A model generated the notes under the pieces. That model did not search any database. It was not told where the DNA came from and saw only the letters and a program-made list of their open reading frames with translations. From Hawksworthiomyces lignivorus (taxonomy: Eukaryota > Ascomycota > Sordariomycetes > Ophiostomatales > Ophiostomataceae), in NCBI GenBank assembly GCA_002917075.1, contig NTMA01000001.1:1116001-1180000 (forward strand): 64,000 nt of DNA. Direction: 5' to 3'. The stretch's first letter is position 1. Each line of letters begins with the position of its first letter. Both the position numbers and the translations under genes were made by a program. This document shows positions 22,584 to 32,769 of this stretch, piece by piece.

Positions 22584-23719
22584 TTAAGAAAGAGCTGTAA
22601 CAATAGCGTTGTATGCTGCCTTCGGGGCATAGCTGGCGTCGAACAGCAGGGGGTTGCCAGATGGTCTCCAAGAGTCCTGATGTTGTCAGCAAGGCACACC
22701 ACACAAATGTGGAAAATAGCTATAAGAGTTCCTAAGAAATAAACTTACAGGGTCGCGGACACCCCAGACGGTAATGCCGACACAAGCGGGCTCAGAAACA
22801 CACCCCTTGGTGACGGTTGCGTAGTCGTTGGCGTTGTTGCCCTGGATATCAAGCTCGGTGACGGCAACCTCCTTCACGCCAGACGCTGCGAGAGCCTTGA
22901 TCGCACCCGCCAGGTTGGCGCCCTGGCCGGCAGTGATGTGGCCCTGCGAGCCAATGCCATCGATGGGAATGCCAGCGGCGATCCACTTCTTCACGTGGGC
23001 GACCATGCCGGTTGTCAGCTTCGTCGCGGTAGGGCTGTCTAGGTTGTAGTCGTTAATGTAGAGCTTGGCGTCCGGGTCAGCTGCGCGGGCGGCCTCGAAG
23101 GCGATCTTGACAAAGTCCTCGCCGAGGACCTGGGAAAAGACAGAGTTGCGGAGGGAGCCATCCTCATTGAAGATTTCATTGCAGACATCCTAATCCTACG
23201 AGTTAGCAGGTGCCGGTACCAATGACAAATACGCGTGTAGGCGTCTAGACGCAGATGCAGACATACGTAACCCCGGATCTTGCCCTTGTAGTGGGTCATG
23301 ATCGTCGTGATGTGGTTCTGGATGGCGGACGTCAACTTTTCCTTGTCGCGGATCTGACTGACCCAGCCGGCCAACTGCGAGTGCCAGACAAAGGTGTGGC
23401 CACGGATGGTCTTGTTGTGCTGGGTAGCCCAGTCGACCAGGAAGTCGGCCTGCGTCAGGGTGAATTTGCCCTGGGTGTTCTCGGTGCTCTCCCACTTCAT
23501 GCTGTTCTCGGGGGTGAGCTGGCCGAAGTTGGCTTCAATGATGGCGGCGTTCTTGCCGGCGTTCAGGCGGCCCTGGTCGGAGCAGGTGCCAAAGTACAAC
23601 TTGCCCTTGGCCTTCATGAGGGCGTCGATGCTCTGTGTTGCCTGGCGAGGCGAGACCTCGGGCGCGGGGGCGGCCGAGACGGCCAGCGGGGTCAGGAGAA
23701 GCAGCAGTGAGGACTTCAT
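22584..23719 (-). CDS. Secreted GH10 endo-beta-1,4-xylanase
   Basis: Predicted 328 residues. Exons 23267-23719, 22749-23189 and 22584-22676, all phase 0 with canonical GTATGT and GTAAGT donors. Signal peptide [18 protein letters not shown], then a possible basic processing site (SPRQ), then the GH10 (beta/alpha)8 barrel without a carbohydrate-binding module. The acid/base is Glu156 ([11 protein letters not shown]) and the nucleophile is Glu263 (VTELDIQG). Other family motifs are [25 protein letters not shown] and WGVRD-SWRP, the last restored across intron 2. The usual WDVVNE reads YDVCNE, with intron 1 immediately before the Asp. It cuts internal xylan linkages (EC 3.2.1.8) outside the cell. 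The promoter has GGCTAA-type sites. Confidence 0.95.
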
Positions 23720-23870
23720 TTTGGTCGTGTCTGGATACAGTTATTCAACGAAAGAGCGAGGAATTGACAATCTCCAAGGCACAAAAGAACAGCCAGGGAA
23801 GCAGGGAGCGAAGCTTTTTTAGACACCATCTTTCTCTCACAAATCCACCGCTTCCCTCTGGGCGAACACA

Positions 23871-23877
23871 TTATATA
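23871..23877 (-). promoter_or_regulatory. Probable TATA box of the GH10 gene
   Basis: An AT-only TATATAA-like stretch lies about 150 bases upstream of the xylanase start on its coding strand. Position is approximate. Confidence 0.4.
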
Positions 23878-23908
23878 TTTTGTTGGGATATCACAAGGCA
23901 AATCATTT

Positions 23909-23939
23909 GGCTAAACATATTTCCACTTTCTGTGGCTAA
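23909..23939 (+). promoter_or_regulatory. Paired GGCTAA sites (XlnR/Xyr1 type) upstream of GH10
   Basis: GGCTAAA at 23909-23915 and GGCTAA at 23934-23939 are direct repeats 25 bases apart, 190 and 215 bases upstream of the xylanase ATG. GGCTAA(A) is the known core of the xylanase regulator XlnR/Xyr1 in Aspergillus and Trichoderma. A third copy, on the other strand, is at 24215-24220. Binding is inferred. Confidence 0.55.
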
Positions 23940-25437
23940 GGGATAGTTTACACGATGTGGTGGGTTCGCAGAATGGCTGTCTTGGATGCCTGCCTCTATT
24001 GGTGTGCATGTTGCTTCTGCCCATCCACTCCGCACTCCGCGGCACGTTCATTCCCCTTTCGATAAGAGGCCGCACAGAAATACGTATCGAATACGGTAAG
24101 AAATCTGTATTTTGTTTATTGACTATCCAGAATGCGGAGTAGCGAAGGCAGCTTCTCCGCTGTGCCCATATTGTACCTTTAAACTCAAAAGATTCGGTAA
24201 GGGGCCTCCGTCGATTAGCCGTGTCAAGAATTTTGTTGTATAACGGGTAAAGTAGAGATTGGCTCCTTAATAAAGAATTAAAGAGAGAAAGACTGAGAGA
24301 CAATATGAGACGAGGGGCAATTAAGAAAAAAGGGCATTAATGAAAGGAAGCAAGACAAGAAGGGTAAACGCAGGTTCGACGAGCAAAATGTGGACGAACG
24401 GGGATCTTTAGAAGAAAGAAGGGAAATAAATGCTTCTGTCGGATTTCAGTTCCGGACCAGGCCATTTTAACTGAATTGTAGGAGAAGCCAAGAGTATTGT
24501 TTCATTCCAAAGCACTAACTGCGTCTGTCGAGAGTCCTACCAAGCTAGAATCTAAATTGTTTCTCCACACTCTTGCTGCAAAGATGACGGAATTGCTAGC
24601 CAACTCTATCTACTGTCATGAATTGTAGATGTGATATTTGCGCAGGTGGAAAGCCAAGAAAAAATCAATTGTGTATGGAGGAAAGGAACTCTACATCTAT
24701 TGTATCCACGGTAGAAAATAAACAACACAAAATATCAAATACTTCCGATTTCCGGCTGGTTTTCCGCACACTCCGAGGTATATGAGCATTTTTTAGCGAT
24801 AGAGAAATGAAGGTTGAAGGGAACTGAGCCATATTACCTGCCTTCGCTACTGTCGAGACTCTGTACGAAGAATTCTAACAGCAGACCTCACCAAGTAAAA
24901 CAGACTGGGACAGGGAGATCCAATACGCGATCTCATTGTGATGTACCTGGCGGCTGGGGAAATGTCGGATCCTATTTTTCCATACTCAAACTGTACGGAA
25001 GACTGATCATTTTACTTTGACATTACATAGAATTAATCCGTCAATGAGATGTAGAAGGCCATCTCTTTTGCTGCATGTTCCGACTCTCGATTTTTTTGTC
25101 TAGCTCTGCGATACCATGCATCTTCGTCCCTCACCTCACCTTAGCAGAAGTCTTATCGTAGGAAAGACAACGAAAACATGAAGGACAAATACCTTCTCGT
25201 GTAATTCCTATTATTTCGAGAGCTATTAGGCGACACTAAGACTGTCTCGTCGTCTTGGACATTTTTAGCCCTAGGAAGGCTTTAATGACAGCGGATCATG
25301 CAGATACTCGTAGAAATACTTTGCATAGCTTAACCAGACTAGGAAAAAAAAAAAGACGTAGAACCAATGCTTATAGAACTGCTTTGCTTTTGTTATTTTA
25401 TAATTTACTTTTACGTATTTTGTCTACAGAGCTCTAT

Positions 25438-26416
25438 TTACCTCTTCTCGACGATCATTGCATCCGACAGCGCTCCTTGCCCCTTGACCAGGACGCCCGC
25501 CTTCTGCAGGACGTCGATGCAGTTGTCGATCGTCTGGGCGCTGACGCCGCGCGTGTGCTCGGGGAACCGCACCGTCTTGAGCCACGCTCTCGCGTCTTCC
25601 TCCGAGTAGTCCAGCTCCGTGCTGATGTACGCCACGGCCTCGTCTGGGTGCGCGTTGAAGTGCGCGACGCCCTGGTCCAGCTTCGAAAAGAGGTCGGCCA
25701 GCCGGTCGTCCACCTTGCCGCCTGCCGCGAGCGCACTCGCCGCCACGATCTTCCAGCTGCTCCAGGGCGTGTAGATCTCGCCAATGCGCTTGATCTCCTT
25801 GTTGTCGTAGTAGCGCTTCGAGGTGAAGTGCTCCCACATGAAGAAGTCGGCTTCGCCCGAGTTGACGCCGTTGCGCAGCTTCTCAAACGTGTTGAGGGGA
25901 ACGATGTCGGAGAACGGCTTGGAGCTGCCGTCTGCGGCCAGCCACCCTTGCTGGTCTGCCAGCACGAAGCCCATCACGAAGCTACCGGAGCCGATACGGG
26001 AGACGCCGAGTTTGCTGTGGTGCAGCGCGGCAACATCGGGGATGTCGGTGCGGTTGTACCCGGTCGAGATCGCCCAGCCTGCGCGCTCAGGTTAGAAAGT
26101 CGTTTCCACGAGACAGGTAGCCGATGTCGCGCATGGCGGGAAAGCGGGACTACTTACAGAGTGGCGTCTCGACATAGGTGCCGACAATCTGGTAGCCACC
26201 CTTTCCAGGCTCCTCCTTGCCCAGACCAGCTACCCAGCCTTCAGTGAGGCCAATACCGACATCAATGTCGCCAGCGCGCAGAGCTGCGATCATGTGGCCG
26301 GTACCGGAGATATATGGGATCGTCTCGACATTGAGACCAAAGTATTTCTTGGCAAAGTAGATGGGCGTAGAGAAGTGCTCGGGCACGAAGCCGACGCGAA
26401 GAGGTGCAGAAGCCAT
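25438..26416 (-). CDS. Periplasmic-binding-protein-like protein (Ca3427/NMT1-like fold)
   Basis: Predicted 299 residues. Exons 26158-26416 and 25438-26078, intron with GTAAGT donor, joined as VETPLCWAISTGYNRTD. The start MASAPLRVGFVPEHFSTPIYFAKKY is placed at the first beta strand of a type-2 solute-binding fold; the open leader upstream is not protein-like. Further features are the hinge-like GTGHMIAALRAGDIDVGIGLTEGW, SRIGSGSFVMGF and WEHFTSKRYY. It resembles the NMT1/THI5-like and SsuA-like binding proteins and Candida Ca3427 (from memory). No signal peptide is seen, so it is probably intracellular. Such proteins bind small molecules in bacterial uptake or, as Thi5, make the thiamine pyrimidine; the THI5 His/Cys catalytic signature is not obvious here. 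Function unknown. Confidence 0.82.
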
Positions 26417-28472
26417 GATGTCAGCTTCGTTGAGGTAGCACACCGGCGAGAACATGTGTGGTTTAGCGTTGCAAGAAGAGAGAGCGCTGAAGTTGGCACG
26501 GACGTGAGAACAAAAAAAACGGCCGTGGGGTAAAAATTGTCGTTGATCCCGCATCGAGGGGTCCATCGGAGATTAAATCGGTTGCGCGGCAAGTTGGTAA
26601 GCTACTCATCGGCGGGGTATGGAAGAGCATGCATGTCACGATACTTTAAAGACTAGTGCATTTCGTGAAGCCTTGTCAAGGTGGATTATCGTATTTTTCC
26701 TGGCGCGTTTCGTCATCGTCTACCTAGTCAACGGTTTTGTACATATCACGTGTAGCCTTTCCAAGTTTCCAATCGCAAAGATCGTGAGAGGTTGTGGGGG
26801 CCAAACCTAATCTGGCTGCCGCAGATTTACTAGGGTTCATTTCAAGGAGATTCTAGATTCTAACTTGGATAAGATGTTGTTCGATTATCTGTAAAGTTTT
26901 GTAGTATTTATGCCTCTGCCGCAGGATTCCTTAAACCTGTGAAGTACCTGCACCTCACGATCCTTGGCATTGGAAGTGGCGCTGTTTCTAGAGCTTTGTC
27001 AATACCCCACTGTCTGAAGTTGGCCAAAGCTATATTTGATAGCTAAGCTCCCCCGCATCTCATCTAGCTGGACCTTGGAACCCATTGTACACGTAGGATG
27101 TTTGGTTTCTCGATCAGTGGAAAGTCAAACAGCTAATAGATCAATGGCAGTCAGTTCTAGCATCATATTACTCTTAATTCATTGGATCGTTAATCATGAT
27201 AATTAGCTTTGGTAATCTTTTTTTTTCTTCTTCTCCTCTACGCGACAGCTTCGTGACGCAACAAAATTGTTTCAGCCCTTTTCATTTGTCCCTTGCGTCA
27301 GTCTATTGCTAGCACAGGGAGAAGAAATCTAATTTGGGACATCTGCTGTATTTATTCATGATATGTTGTCTCGTTCCTGATGTCGTACACCGCCATCCCT
27401 CTTGTTATGTAATTATTGCTGAAGCTATTTCCATGCTTACGAAATCGCAAATGAGGTACGGTTTAGTTGTTCATAAGATGCTCGAGATACTTCCGGCTGT
27501 TCCGGCGCCCTGCCGTAGCCTGGCCACCACTTCCCAAACAGCAACCAATCTTTGCCCAAATTCCTTTCATTCAAGAACTGCTTGCTTGTATCATTATGTT
27601 AGAGATATAATTGATTCAACTGCGAAATCAGAACTGACTTATTATTTGTACCTGAGCCTAGTCCTGCCTGGTAAGCATATTTTTCGTGTTCCGATCACGC
27701 AGCCGCTTAAATTGGCTAACGAACTTTGGACTTTGTAGTTTGGCACAGCAAGCACCGGAAGTGCTGTATTTGTCATAAAGATCTACTCTTTGTGCCCCAA
27801 CGAATGATACACTTTCATCTCGATCACCAACCTTGCAAGCCCGTTTGTTACCATCTGTCTTAATCCGAAATGGACGCCTCGCCCAGCTCCGACTACTCCA
27901 CGCTTGCCGGCATCTACACCATAATTTTTGCCATGGTCGGTATCTGCTATGTATTTTGCGATCCCATCTCTGGCTTCGAGACGCCGCGGAAACGCGATAC
28001 AAAACGAGTCGAATATACCTCCTCAAGACTAAACTAGACCCGGGCAACGAGCGGCACTTCATGATGACGGGATGATTTAGTGCTGGAGAATATGATGGTT
28101 GGTTGTCGTTATTCTTTTCTTTTTCAATGCTAGAGAGGGGTTATGCAGGAAGAGGCAGTCCACACTCTGCATACACGATCAATACTACCGGAGCTCATTT
28201 AGAGTACAAATTAGACATCAAGGAGGGGCATATTGCTTCTCAGAGCTTAAGCATCGCTAATTTATGATGAATTAAATGGCAAAAGAATCCAATAGGGTCA
28301 TATTTCTAAGCTGTTTGTTAATATGAAGATTACAAAGAGGTTTTAAAAAAATTTGAGGGAACTGTCGATAAAGCACATTTCGGACTGTCAATAGCTAGGC
28401 ACCTAGCTAAGCTAGGTGGTGAGAAATGCAAAAAGAAGATGCCAAACCACGTTCTGTTAGGCGCTAAGTCAA
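26417..28472. other. Gene desert, left part
   Basis: AT-rich DNA between the divergently transcribed PBP-like and MFS genes. The only coding-like item is a 55-codon frame at 27870-28037. Everything else is short shadow frames. Confidence 0.5.
27870..28037 (+). CDS. Possible 55-residue single-pass membrane peptide
   Basis: This short frame starts with ATGG after a purine at -3 and reads MDASPSSDYSTLAGIYTIIF, continuing to a basic tail (PRKRDTKRVEYTSSRLN). One hydrophobic helix covers about residues 12-32. Its GC-rich codons stand out from the AT-rich surroundings. I do not recognise a family; it could also be an exon of a larger unseen gene or chance. Confidence 0.4.
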   Translation: MDASPSSDYSTLAGIYTIIFAMVGICYVFCDPISGFETPRKRDTKRVEYTSSRLN

Positions 28473-28544
28473 CGATCGAGGAGGGATTCGAACCCCCAAT
28501 CTTTAGAGCCGAAATCTAACGCCTTACCATTAGGCCACCCGACC
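28473..28544 (-). tRNA. tRNA-Arg (anticodon UCG)
   Basis: A full cloverleaf folds on the minus strand without an intron. The acceptor stem GGTCGGG pairs with CTCGATC, with G as discriminator. The D stem is GCC/GGC around TAATGGTAA. The anticodon stem TTAGA/TCTAA encloses the loop TTTCGGC, giving anticodon TCG (reads CGA, Arg). The T arm is GGGGG-TTCGAAT-CCCTC. A T5 run (A5 on the plus strand, 28431-28435) about 40 bases downstream may serve as Pol III terminator. Confidence 0.95.
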
Positions 28545-31500
28545 ACTCACGTGGAAAGAATTTCCGACTACATTTCCCTAAAAAGGTAGCAAGGGTATCA
28601 TCTAAGCAAAGATTTCGTTCGTTCTAGGGCTACTTTTTCAATTACGTTCACCTACTTCCTAGCAGTCGATTGTTTACAAGGACAGCAAGCACGTTCATAC
28701 TATTTTACCAATCGCTCACTAATCCTCTTCGAGCTTTTATTACTTAGAACTGCTAATTACTTGCTACGTAGTCCTTTCTGAAAACGGGAAACATACGCCT
28801 CGGAAGAGATCAATTACTTGGAGAGATTAAGTTAGAATAGGAAAGAATGAATTGGTGATTTTCATAATACCATGCCTAGGAATATTTACTTGTAGGGAGA
28901 GTGATATTTGTTGCTGTGCATCGAAGAGATATTATGAGCTACATTCAGAGTGTGTGATACAGCAATTTCCGAGAAACACGCTCTGTGCCTGTCCTCGCGT
29001 CCGTAAGTTTATCTCCGCCGCCACCATAGGCTCATGTAGCTGAATCAAAATGATATTGTCAATGCTGCAAATATAAGTATGCATTTTAGTAGAGCGGCAT
29101 ACGGTACTTTTTTCTACACTTGAGACGCTAGTGGCTTTTATTGACAGTGGGCGCTAGCGACACAAAGTTTGCTAGAGCTTTATACAAAAAGGCAGTAGAG
29201 TATTGTGACATCACCCAAAAGAGCTTCCTTCGAATGCGCACTTGTACAGTCTTTGGAATCAGCACACGGAGCTCCCCGAGATCCTGCACAGACTGGCGTT
29301 TAAGCAAATACCACTGCTTGATCCAGACAGAACACTTTCAGAATATAATGGTTCGGCCTAGGCCGTTAGTTACAGTAGCAAACAATAGAGAAAGAACCAC
29401 AGCTCTGCGATTAAGCGTACTGTATACATGTGGTGGCGGAGGATATTTCCACAATAAACAATGAGGAGGTTAAAATTTCCATGGCTGAGATGGCGGAAAG
29501 TGGCCAGGAAGCTCCCAAAAGCACAACTGTACTCCGTACTCCGTAGACTTCCGCCGCCCCCGGTTCTTTGCTTTTATATACGTGTACCGACTAGTCTGCG
29601 CGAACTGGGCCTTAATTAAGTTCTCTTTTGTTTTCTTCACTTTCCCCTCCTCTCCGCCGTTGCTTTTTGCTCCTTATTTATTGGGCAGCTAATAAAAGCA
29701 CGCCTTGCTCTCGGGTCTGCAGATCGAAGACTGGTAGGCAATTAGCGGGGCGTTGCTTCGAAGAATCCTTCCAGGCTTGGCAGAAAAACTGCACCGGTGA
29801 CTCCTAAAACAAAGGGTTGATGTTTGAAAACTTGGATGTGGTTGCGGTGGGGACCCGTGCGAGCAGACTCTCCCGCCAATAATTTCTCGCGTTGATGAGT
29901 GTCATCAGGTTTACGCTACCGGTGCACTAGCGGCAGCAACGAGGAGCCCACATGCGTATGCATTGTCCTTTGAAGACGTCTCTGTAAGAAAGCGTGCAAT
30001 GCCCTTCAGATTGCATGCCCGTTTAGCCCGACAACATGGAGATCTAGCGTGCTTGTTCCTTTCCCGGTTCAGTATCTAGTATCACGGGGAGGTTTTAACG
30101 TGTCGCTTTCACCCCTTGCCTCCCTTGATTTTCGTCCTTTTTACACGGCCCTTTGAACCTCACCAGTCGTGTGACTCGCTTTTTCCTTCGAGGCACCGTT
30201 GGGGAGTGGCCGCCTTCATGCACATGTGGATGCTCTCGCGCTGCTTTGCATATTTATCGGGCAATGCCGAATAGGGACGCGTTGCTAAACATACTTGCCG
30301 TTCTCTGTAAGCGAGCTTCGAGCAACGGGCATCTCGCAAAATTCCGGTATGCTCGTATACGTGTAGATTACAGCAGGGCAAAACCAGGGAACTTCTTACA
30401 GCATTTCTAGGAGATCAGCACTGCGTGTTTCCTTCTTCGTACGCTTGGCGAAATGACCCGTCACAGTAAGGAAACACTGCCCGAAAACGCGAACAGTGAA
30501 AAGTGAACTTTAAAAACCTGCATTTCATCTTGGATGAATTTGTTGCAACCGTCTTTACGCTCCCGTGGCTTCGCTCTCTGTGTCAGCATCTCCCGTAATT
30601 TCTTTCTCCCGACACCCTTCAATTTATCAACATCGCTCAAGCCATACTGAAATATGAGCTGATGGCGGTTTTGTTCCCTTCCTTCGCTTCTTCCTTCTCA
30701 CTTGGCCCCGGTTTTTGTCGCTGCTACTCTCGCTAGATCCGAGGGATTTCGACGCAGCTGTCCTCTTGAGAGCCTTCTAGACCGCGGTGGGTAGGCCGAG
30801 CAAAAGTCGAAGCTAGCCAAAACAGACATTGTTGATGGTCAAGGGATCCGTTTTTTACCTCAAAGCACAAGTGTATGCGTGCACCAGCTGCAATTAAAGA
30901 TGGTCTGCGTTTAAACTTCGGCTCCGCAACAGCGAAAAAAACCGGGGTTGCCGGCCGTGCTTGGCGAGCTGTTGACAAATAACTACTCGTACTCGTAGCA
31001 AACTCGTACGGCGATGTCGTGGTAGAAGATGCGACTTTGCTTGTTGCCACCTCTGCCCTGTGCGTTTTGAGCCTTTCCCTCAAAAGTACTTGGCACTCTC
31101 GCAGAGTGTTGTACCTCATTTAAGCTTAGGGTCTTCTTGTCTGAGGTCTGTGTGAAAGAAGCGTAAGCTACCTTCCATTGTCATGGTTTATGACACAGTA
31201 TGAGAAATTTTATTCCAGATGCGCCGAAGCAAGACCGCGAACTGCCCACGTCAATCCACAGAGGCGGCGGGGTAGCGACCTCTGGCGGTAGATCGGCACA
31301 AGATTGAGCAAAAGCAGCGAATCAGCTGCTACGGCGCCATGGATTCTACGCATGCGAGCTGCGCTAAGCTTCTTCCCCAGCACCCAAAGCCGGCACACAA
31401 CAGGCGCGCCCAAGACTTGCGATGGCACACTGTGTGGAACGAAAAACGATTGCGATGTCCTTTCCCATCTCACCCATTGTCTAACAGGGCATTAGGCATA

Positions 31501-32769
31501 TGCTATTCGCCTTTGTCTAATATCCCCGATTCGCCAAATACTGTGCTTGTCTGAGCTTATGTTGTGTGTCAGCCCTGTGATGTTCTCCATTGCTTGTGCC
31601 TTGTTTTGTGCGAGTACCCCGTACTCCGTACCCAAGATCACATTACCCGACTGTAAGGTTTCGGCAATACGTGAAGACGAACCGTGTAAGACATTGTTTT
31701 ATTACCCTGCCTGACTGCTAATGCAGTCAAGGCCGCTGTATGCTGCAGAGTGATACGGTGCGTACGACTTTGGGCAAAGCGACCCCATCAAAAAAAAAAA
31801 AAAAAAAATTCGAAGGAATAGAAGCCAAATACACCTTCGCAGTAGAAGTAGGAACTTTTTGGTGGGACGAGAACAGGAACCCGCGCGAAGCCGGAATAGG
31901 CAACTGTTTTCGTCCATCCATGAGAGCATCTTGTAAAAGGCAGCTTTGGGAGGAAACGGCGAGAAGCCCGCTTGCCCCATGGTGGCCAGACATTATAGGT
32001 GGCAGCAGAAAAAAAGAGAGCCAGAGAAGGTCAACGTCACTAGTGCGAGGCTCTTTTGTTGTTCTCCTGCTTTCTGACGCCTTTGTCTCTCATGCCTCCC
32101 TGTCTCTGTTGCTTCCCCAGCTCTCCAATATCCGTTGCTTCATCCCCATGGAGTAAATTTCGTTTTTGCCTCACCCCTAGCTACGTATAAGCCCCCTTGT
32201 TTATTCTTCTTCCTCATCCGCCCTCCCCCCCTCTCCCCGCGATTTGCTGCATTGGATAATATACGCATTGTGCTGCGTGGTTGGGCGTGAGACCAGAGTT
32301 ACTTCAGAAAAAGAAACAAGTACGAATAATACGCATATTCCCAGAAATATTTATATATGAGGCAGGTCTCTGCTCACACCCGTTCCGTCTCTCCTAGGCC
32401 AATCACACTCGTATAGCCTTGATTGACATCGGGTGCGGAACCTTCTGTCTTTTGCCGGCCAACTGTCGATTCCTTAGTTGTGAGTTTTGATTTTTTTTTT
32501 CAGTGCTACGTCTCTCCACCTCCATTTGCTCCTCTTCTATCCTTTCTGCTCTTGTTTTCTCCGTCTTTTCTCTTCTTCCCACTTCCCCACTTCACGATCT
32601 TCCCTTTTGCAGCTCTGCCGGTCAATCACTGCGAACAAAGTCTCTGCATGACAGAGGTAGCCTTGCTGTTATTAACAACGTCCCGACAGCCAGGAACCAC
32701 CCTTTAATTTGTCTCTTTGCTATGTTTCGTCATTTTTGAAGAGATTGCTCCAAAAAGCCTCCAGATAAA
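28545..32769. other. Gene desert, right part, and MFS promoter
   Basis: 4.2 kb without a supportable gene. It holds an overlapping pair of TACTCCGTA motifs (29530-29545), another at 31622-31630, a 19-base A run (31790-31808), and a CT-rich stretch at 32490-32640 that probably forms the core promoter and leader of the MFS gene. GC content is near 50% in 29500-31700 but no frame shows coding structure. Confidence 0.5.

Larger units (their letters stand above)
23720..25437. other. Intergenic GH10 promoter / PBP 3' side
   Basis: 1.7 kb without a supportable gene. The first 500 bases are the xylanase promoter with the GGCTAA sites. The rest is AT-rich, with short overlapping frames only. Confidence 0.55.
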
